Below, one piece after another: positions 7,050 to 10,353 of a stretch of 10,353 nucleotides of DNA. The translations under genes were made by a program, and so were the position numbers. This stretch comes from Acidimicrobiaceae bacterium (GTDB lineage Bacteria; Actinomycetota; Acidimicrobiia; Acidimicrobiales; Ilumatobacteraceae). The notes beneath the pieces were generated by a model. The model ran no database searches. It saw nothing but the letters and a program-made list of their open reading frames with translations, and was not told where the DNA came from. The stretch spans positions 1 to 10,353 of the forward strand of contig CANLHV010000036.1 of the NCBI GenBank assembly GCA_947490975.1, read 5' to 3'. How positions within the stretch are numbered: the stretch's first letter is position 1; every line of letters begins with the position of its first letter.

Positions 7050-8171
7050 TTAAAGTTCGATCGGTTCGTCGTCTTTGGCAGTGAAAGCTTTCTTTGATGC
7101 TTTCTCTGCTGCAGGTTTAGTCGCAGTCGCTTTTGCTGCTGCTGCAGCCACCGAGTCGGATGATGTTTCAGCCGGGGCCTCTACCACCGGCATTGACTGC
7201 TGGCGTACGCGGTCGGCCATCTGAACCATGACTTCAGTATTTTCTGCCAAGAACTGCTTGGCGTTTTCACGACCCTGACCGAGTTGCTCGCCTTCATAAG
7301 TGAACCAAGCACCCGACTTTTTAGCGATGCCCATTTCGACTGCCATGTCAAGAACAGCGCCTTCACGACTGATGCCCTTGCCATACATAATGTCGAATTC
7401 GGCTTGCTTGAACGGTGGTGAAACTTTGTTTTTTACAACTTTTACGCGGGTGCGTGAACCAACAACCTCGACGCCATCTTTAATTGCTTCGATGCGACGA
7501 ATGTCGAGACGAACAGACGAATAGAACTTGAGTGCACGACCACCAGGTGTTGTCTCTGGTGAGCCGAACATAACGCCAATCTTTTCGCGCAACTGGTTAA
7601 TGAAAATCGCCACAGTATTTGACTTGTTCAAATTTGCTGTGAGTTTGCGCATCGCTTGGCTCATAAGTCGGGCTTGCAGACCCATGTGGCTGTCGCCCAT
7701 TTCGCCTTCGATTTCTGCTCGCGGAGTAAGCGCTGCGACCGAGTCGATAACGACAACATCGAGCGCACCTGAACGCACCAGCATGTCGACGATTTCGAGT
7801 GCTTGCTCGCCCGTGTCTGGCTGCGAGATCAAAAGATTGTCGGTGTCGACACCAATTGCCTTGGCATAGATTGGGTCCATTGCGTGTTCGGCATCGACAT
7901 AGGCGCAGATGCCGCCATTGCGTTGGGCTTCGGCCACAACATGCATCGCCAAAGTTGATTTGCCTGACGACTCTGGGCCGAAGATTTCAACAATGCGACC
8001 TCGAGGCAGGCCGCCGATGCCAAGCGCAATGTCAAGTGGCAAAGCCCCAGTTGGGATGAAATCGATGCCCAGACTTTGCTTTTCGCCCATACGCATGATC
8101 GACCCTTTGCCGAACTGCTTATCAATGGCCCCTAGGGCTACTTCGAGTGCTTTATCTTTTTCTGTGCTCAT
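7050..8171 (-). CDS. recA: Recombinase RecA
   Basis: RecA forms filaments on single-stranded DNA, catalyses strand exchange and triggers LexA self-cleavage. The 373-residue protein has the short N-terminal helix, Walker A GPESSGKST at 65-73, the catalytic Glu95 in YVDAEHAMDP, Walker B with Asp143 in VVVIDSVAAL, and the DNA-binding loops L1 (EGEMGDSHMG, 155-164) and L2 (about 194-212, with GSPETTPGGRALKF). The FKQAEFDIMYGKGISREG region and the C-terminal domain ending near residue 325 are intact, and there is no intein. A low-complexity Ala/Lys-rich linker (about 330-365) leads to an acidic tail, DDEPIEL. The ATG is fixed by GAAAGG at 8186-8181, 9 nt upstream. A LexA box lies in the promoter, and a hairpin terminator follows at once, so recA appears monocistronic. 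recX, often found next, is not present in the window. Confidence 0.99.
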   Translation of the reverse strand: MSTEKDKALEVALGAIDKQFGKGSIMRMGEKQSLGIDFIPTGALPLDIALGIGGLPRGRIVEIFGPESSGKSTLAMHVVAEAQRNGGICAYVDAEHAMDPIYAKAIGVDTDNLLISQPDTGEQALEIVDMLVRSGALDVVVIDSVAALTPRAEIEGEMGDSHMGLQARLMSQAMRKLTANLNKSNTVAIFINQLREKIGVMFGSPETTPGGRALKFYSSVRLDIRRIEAIKDGVEVVGSRTRVKVVKNKVSPPFKQAEFDIMYGKGISREGAVLDMAVEMGIAKKSGAWFTYEGEQLGQGRENAKQFLAENTEVMVQMADRVRQQSMPVVEAPAETSSDSVAAAAAKATATKPAAEKASKKAFTAKDDEPIEL

Positions 8172-8180
8172 GATTTGTTG

Positions 8181-8186
8181 CCTTTC
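8181..8186 (-). promoter_or_regulatory. recA ribosome binding site
   Basis: GAAAGG on the minus strand lies 9 nt before the recA ATG. It is one of the clearer Shine-Dalgarno sequences in this window and confirms the chosen start. Confidence 0.75.
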
Positions 8187-8236
8187 ATTTGCTTGGGTTG
8201 AGAACTTGGCACCCTAGGTAGGGGGTGTTGCAGGCA

Positions 8237-8265
8237 ACCCTACACACGAACAGATGTTCGGTCAA
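8237..8265 (-). promoter_or_regulatory. recA: recA sigma70-type promoter
   Basis: On the minus strand a -35 hexamer TTGACC (8265-8260) and a -10 hexamer TAGGGT (8242-8237) are separated by exactly 17 nt, the optimal spacing for a primary sigma factor. TTGACC matches the -35 consensus at five of six positions, and TAGGGT fits the TANNNT pattern common in Actinomycetota. Transcription would begin near 8230, leaving a leader of about 59 nt with the GAAAGG ribosome site near its end. A small CACCC/GGGTG hairpin (8227-8223 with 8214-8210) is possible in the leader, but its significance is unclear. Confidence 0.75.
8247..8260. promoter_or_regulatory. LexA (SOS) box in the recA promoter
   Basis: CGAACAGATGTTCG is a perfect CGAAC-N4-GTTCG inverted repeat, the core of the LexA operator known from mycobacteria and other Gram-positive bacteria. 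It fills the spacer between the recA -35 and -10 hexamers and overlaps the last base of the -35. Bound LexA should therefore block RNA polymerase directly. Damage-induced RecA filaments would stimulate LexA cleavage and relieve this repression, the standard SOS feedback loop. Confidence 0.9.
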
Positions 8266-8276
8266 GCACTCTAAAA

Positions 8277-8286
8277 GCCATATGGC
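8277..8286. repeat. 10-bp perfect palindrome between the DUF983 gene and recA
   Basis: GCCATATGGC is self-complementary and lies 12 bp upstream of the recA -35 and 29 bp past the DUF983 stop. In the minus-strand transcript it is followed by TTTT, so it might be a weak terminator (three GC pairs with an ATAT loop). It might also be an operator near the recA promoter. Neither role is well supported by sequence alone. Confidence 0.3.
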
Positions 8287-8314
8287 ATAAGCCTTCTGCC
8301 GCGAAGACTTTGAC

Positions 8315-8722
8315 TTATTGCTGTTTGCTGATGTTCGCCAGCTCATCGATATCGAGCGGGCGCATAATCAGATCAATGGCTAACCACGTCGTATAAGAAA
8401 TTGGATATCCAGCGACACCAACAATCATCGTCACGCTGATTGTTGAAATTAGTAGCTCTCTAATTGCAATATCTGGATAAGAAATGAACGCGCCAACAGC
8501 CAGCGTCAAAACTAAAGCACCACCAGTGAGAATAAAACTAATTGCTGACGCACCGAGCATGAAGCCTTCTAAATTGCGCTGCCAGAAAAGATTGCAACCG
8601 CGACAATTTTTTTGCGTGCGAAACCACGAAACAAAAAATGCACCACGGGTGCCGCAATGTGGGCAACGTCGAGATAATCCACGAAGCAACATTCGTAACG
8701 ATGACGGCGAATTTTGCGCCAT
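8315..8722 (-). CDS. DUF983 family zinc-ribbon membrane protein
   Basis: This 135-residue protein has the DUF983 layout. An N-terminal RGLSRRCPHCG knuckle (Cys20, Cys23) and a second CRGC pair (Cys40, Cys43) form a likely four-cysteine zinc site. Two transmembrane helices follow, at about 54-80 and 88-117, and a short charged cytosolic tail. DUF983 proteins have no settled biochemical role, and none is assigned here. The open frame extends 24 codons further upstream, but that part overlaps the preceding aminotransferase gene and is not DUF983-like. I therefore chose the internal ATG at 8722, which places the start 7 nt after the aminotransferase stop, an operon-like spacing. No clear Shine-Dalgarno sequence precedes it, so it may depend on translation of the upstream gene. 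Confidence 0.8.
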   Translation of the reverse strand: MAQNSPSSLRMLLRGLSRRCPHCGTRGAFFVSWFRTQKNCRGCNLFWQRNLEGFMLGASAISFILTGGALVLTLAVGAFISYPDIAIRELLISTISVTMIVGVAGYPISYTTWLAIDLIMRPLDIDELANISKQQ

Positions 8723-8729
8723 TAATTTT

Positions 8730-10103
8730 TTAGACGAGAAGTTCGTCAATAAATTCTTGAAAAATATTTGCGTAGTTGAGTGTCTCAGCTTCACCGTGCA
8801 TAATCGAGATCAACCACTGCTCATCAAGACCTGGCGGCAAAAGAATGCCGCGATTGATGCCGTGAATCCATTGCGCATACGCGAGATCAAAATCTGTGGC
8901 TTTATAGTCGCGATAATTTTGAATCGGGTCGCGCGACCAAGTGATGCAACCCTTAGCGCCGAACTGCACAACATTTGCATCGACCCCAGCACGATCAATT
9001 ACTGCCGTGCACGCGTCAACAAGTTTTGTGTTTAGATCTATCGCTGCTTGAGTAGCTTCGCGCGTGCAAACTTCGCGCAACACGGCTTTCGCAGCAGCCA
9101 TACAAAGTGGATTGCCGTTATAAGTGCCGAGATGAACAACTTGGCCATTGGTGATCGTGTCCATATATTCGCGCTTGCCGCCGAATGCACCAAGTGGCAA
9201 ACCGCCACCAATTGATTTAGCGAGCGCGACAAGATCAGGCGTGACCCCGAGCGCGCCTGTTGCACCGCCCCAGCCTGCTGTGATGCCAGTTTTTACTTCG
9301 TCGAAAATTAAAAGTGTGCCGTAGCGCTGAGTGATTTCGCGCACTGCTTGCAAATATCCGTCTAATGGTTTGCAAATGCCGATGTTTTGCATCACTGGTT
9401 CGACAATGAAGCAAGCCACATCGCCCGCACGCAAAATGTCTTCGAGAGCTTCGGGGTCGTTGTATGGCACAACGATTGTTGTCTTGACCGTGTCGGCAGT
9501 GATGCCAGCACTTGACGGCACCGAAAAAGGTTTGCGCGCCGGACCTGCCACGGCGATAGGCGGCTTCATCGAGATCATTACTTCGTCATGGTGACCGTGA
9601 TAACCGCCCTCGACTTTGACGATTTTGTCGCGACCGGTTGCGGCGCGAGCGACACGAATCGCGTCCATCGTGGCTTCGGTGCCTGAGTTGGTGAATCGCC
9701 ACAGTGGCAAGCCGTAGCGCTCAGCAAGCATCTCGGCGACCTCGGCGTTGTCTTGACATGGTGAGACGAAAAGTGTGCCGATGTCGAGTTGTTTGTCAAT
9801 CGCCCGGCGGACTAGCGGGTGCACATGGCCAGCAAACAGTGCGCCGAAACCCATGTCGAAATCGGTGTAGCGATTGTCGTCGACGTCTTTCATCCATGAA
9901 CTGCCGGCCGACGCAATGACTATTGGATAAGGGTCGTAGGCCTGAAAATTTGACGGCACGCCCAGGGGCAAACTCTTGCGGGCCCTTTCGTTGGCGCGCT
10001 GCGAGCCTTTTGTGCGCTCGGCATAAAGCGCGAGCTCTCGGGTTGTTATCTCCTTTGCACGTTGTGCAAGTGGCGAAAACAGCGTGGAATCCATCGCTGT
10101 CAT
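8730..10103 (-). CDS. HemL-like class III aminotransferase (substrate unknown)
   Basis: This 457-residue PLP enzyme of fold type I, class III, is related to glutamate-1-semialdehyde aminomutase (HemL). Numbered from the chosen ATG, NSGTEATMDAIRVARAATGRDK spans about 139-160, the GGYHGHHDE loop 166-174, the pyridine-binding Asp268 lies in IFDEVKTG, and the Schiff-base Lys296 lies in ALAKSIGGGLPLGAFGG. The PSSAGI-to-PYND stretch (196-216) corresponds to the HemL gating-loop region. The phosphate-contact segment reads GTYNGNPL rather than the GTLSGNPL usual in HemL. The protein is also longer than typical HemL (about 430). It may therefore be a transaminase or aminomutase on another substrate rather than the tetrapyrrole enzyme. 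The frame opens at a TTG (10118), but GGAG at 10116-10113 sits 9 nt before the ATG at 10103, which is the better start. DUF983 follows after 7 nt. Confidence 0.85.
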   Translation of the reverse strand: MTAMDSTLFSPLAQRAKEITTRELALYAERTKGSQRANERARKSLPLGVPSNFQAYDPYPIVIASAGSSWMKDVDDNRYTDFDMGFGALFAGHVHPLVRRAIDKQLDIGTLFVSPCQDNAEVAEMLAERYGLPLWRFTNSGTEATMDAIRVARAATGRDKIVKVEGGYHGHHDEVMISMKPPIAVAGPARKPFSVPSSAGITADTVKTTIVVPYNDPEALEDILRAGDVACFIVEPVMQNIGICKPLDGYLQAVREITQRYGTLLIFDEVKTGITAGWGGATGALGVTPDLVALAKSIGGGLPLGAFGGKREYMDTITNGQVVHLGTYNGNPLCMAAAKAVLREVCTREATQAAIDLNTKLVDACTAVIDRAGVDANVVQFGAKGCITWSRDPIQNYRDYKATDFDLAYAQWIHGINRGILLPPGLDEQWLISIMHGEAETLNYANIFQEFIDELLV

Positions 10104-10112
10104 GGTTATCAA

Positions 10113-10116
10113 CTCC
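10113..10116 (-). promoter_or_regulatory. Ribosome binding site deciding the aminotransferase start
   Basis: GGAG on the minus strand is 9 nt before the ATG at 10103. It overlaps the alternative TTG at 10118-10116, which therefore cannot use it. This favours the 457-residue product over the 462-residue one. Confidence 0.7.
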
Positions 10117-10133
10117 AATATTTAGTTGGTTTC

Positions 10134-10139
10134 AGTGTA
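10134..10139 (-). promoter_or_regulatory. Candidate -10 element for the HemL-like aminotransferase gene
   Basis: TACACT on the minus strand fits the TANNNT -10 pattern. It would start transcription near 10127, giving a leader of roughly 24 nt that includes the GGAG ribosome site. The T-rich region at the expected -35 position has no good TTGACA match, so this remains a position-based suggestion. Confidence 0.4.
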
Positions 10140-10226
10140 GCCGTTGTTTGGCTTGCAAAAATTATTGAAACCTCATTGATTCATAGGGTTTGGTGCAATT
10201 TTATTTTTGCTAATCGCAAGTTTGCG

Positions 10227-10255
10227 TTGGGTCGTTAGTAAATGTGTGGCACACT
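10227..10255 (+). promoter_or_regulatory. Weak candidate promoter for tRNA-His
   Basis: TTGGGT (10227-10232) and CACACT (10250-10255) are 17 nt apart on the + strand, and a TGG just before CACACT could act as an extended -10. Initiation would be near 10262, only a few bases before the tRNA. Both hexamers are poor matches, and the call relies mainly on spacing. Confidence 0.25.
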
Positions 10256-10266
10256 GAATTGTTCGT

Positions 10267-10344
10267 GGTGGGCGTAGCTCAGTTGGTTAGAGCGCCAGGT
10301 TGTGGTCCTGGAGGCCGGGGGTTCGAGACCCCTCGTCCACCCCA
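10267..10344 (+). tRNA. tRNA-His (anticodon GTG)
   Basis: The full cloverleaf is readable. The acceptor stem GTGGGCG (10268-10274) pairs with CGTCCAC (10334-10340). The D arm is GCTC/GAGC (10277-10280 and 10290-10293). The anticodon stem is CCAGG/CCTGG (10295-10299 and 10307-10311), with GTG at 10302-10304. The T arm is GGGGG/CCCCT with a TTCGAGA loop. The discriminator is C73 (10341) and the encoded base before the acceptor stem is G (10267). This gives the G-1:C73 pair that marks tRNA-His for histidyl-tRNA synthetase. CCA is encoded at 10342-10344. Confidence 0.97.
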
Positions 10345-10353
10345 ACAAAATTT

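Noticed and set aside
8172..8236. Riboswitch or structured leader before recA
   Set aside because: The leader is only about 59 nt, with a possible 5-bp hairpin. It has no recognisable aptamer core, and LexA control already explains regulation.
8723..8794. N-terminal 24-codon extension of the DUF983 gene
   Set aside because: It overlaps the end of the aminotransferase gene in another frame and does not resemble DUF983. The ATG at 8722 gives a normal operon spacing.
8484..9035. 183-codon open frame on the + strand
   Set aside because: It lies entirely antisense to the DUF983 and aminotransferase genes, which both have clear family motifs. Its translation shows no recognisable domain, and it crosses the boundary of two real genes.
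10104..10118. TTG start giving a five-residue longer aminotransferase
   Set aside because: The GGAG ribosome site overlaps this TTG and is correctly spaced for the ATG at 10103.
10201..10232. Short inverted repeats (such as CGCAA-GT-TTGCG) upstream of tRNA-His
   Set aside because: Stems of 4-5 bp with tiny loops are expected by chance in AT-rich intergenic DNA. There is no poly-T tract or matching operator arrangement.
10267..10344. tRNA-His as an integration site for a mobile element
   Set aside because: Only 9 bases follow the tRNA in the window. No integrase or repeated tRNA 3' end is visible, so there is no basis for a claim.
1..10353. Mobile element, CRISPR, toxin-antitoxin or defence system
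   Set aside because: No transposase, integrase, spaced direct repeats, small toxin pair or nuclease/helicase cluster was seen. Every gene longer than 100 codons is accounted for by a known family.

Overview
This window is ordinary chromosomal core DNA. It is probably from an actinomycete-type bacterium (Actinomycetota, perhaps an aquatic Acidimicrobiia-like lineage with a genome near 50% G+C, judged by eye). The assignment rests on three things. The gene order recA-miaB-miaA-dapF-hflX is typical of Actinomycetota. An actinobacterial-style succinyldiaminopimelate aminotransferase is joined to hflX. The recA promoter carries a CGAAC-N4-GTTCG LexA box, the type known from mycobacteria and other Gram-positives. 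Genus cannot be read from the sequence, and the class-level guess is tentative.

Layout, left to right. A small GNAT acetyltransferase (60-566) is on the + strand. It converges with, and overlaps by 4 bp, the last gene of a long minus-strand run. Read in its direction of transcription, that run is miaB (6951-5530), miaA, dapF, hflX, a DapC-like aminotransferase and a SIMPL-domain lipoprotein (ending at 563). Its gaps are 23 nt or less, and hflX and dapC share an ATGA overlap, so it looks like one operon. Upstream of it lies recA (8171-7050), with its own SOS-controlled promoter and a two-tier hairpin terminator that separates it from miaB. Further upstream is a two-gene unit, a HemL-like class III aminotransferase (10103-8730) followed by a DUF983 zinc-ribbon membrane protein (8722-8315). 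At the right edge a tRNA-His gene (GTG anticodon) is divergent on the + strand.

Functionally, MiaA and MiaB act in sequence on A37 of tRNAs that read UNN codons. DapC and DapF are two late steps of the succinylase route to meso-diaminopimelate, for lysine and peptidoglycan. HflX is a ribosome-splitting GTPase. RecA drives recombination and LexA cleavage and is visibly under LexA control here.

I found no mobile element, CRISPR array, toxin-antitoxin pair, defence island, phage gene or obvious riboswitch, and no convincing undescribed system. The most useful leads are the unassigned substrate of the HemL-like aminotransferase and its tight pairing with DUF983, the exact nesting of the LexA box in the recA promoter spacer, and the absence of recX at its usual place after recA.
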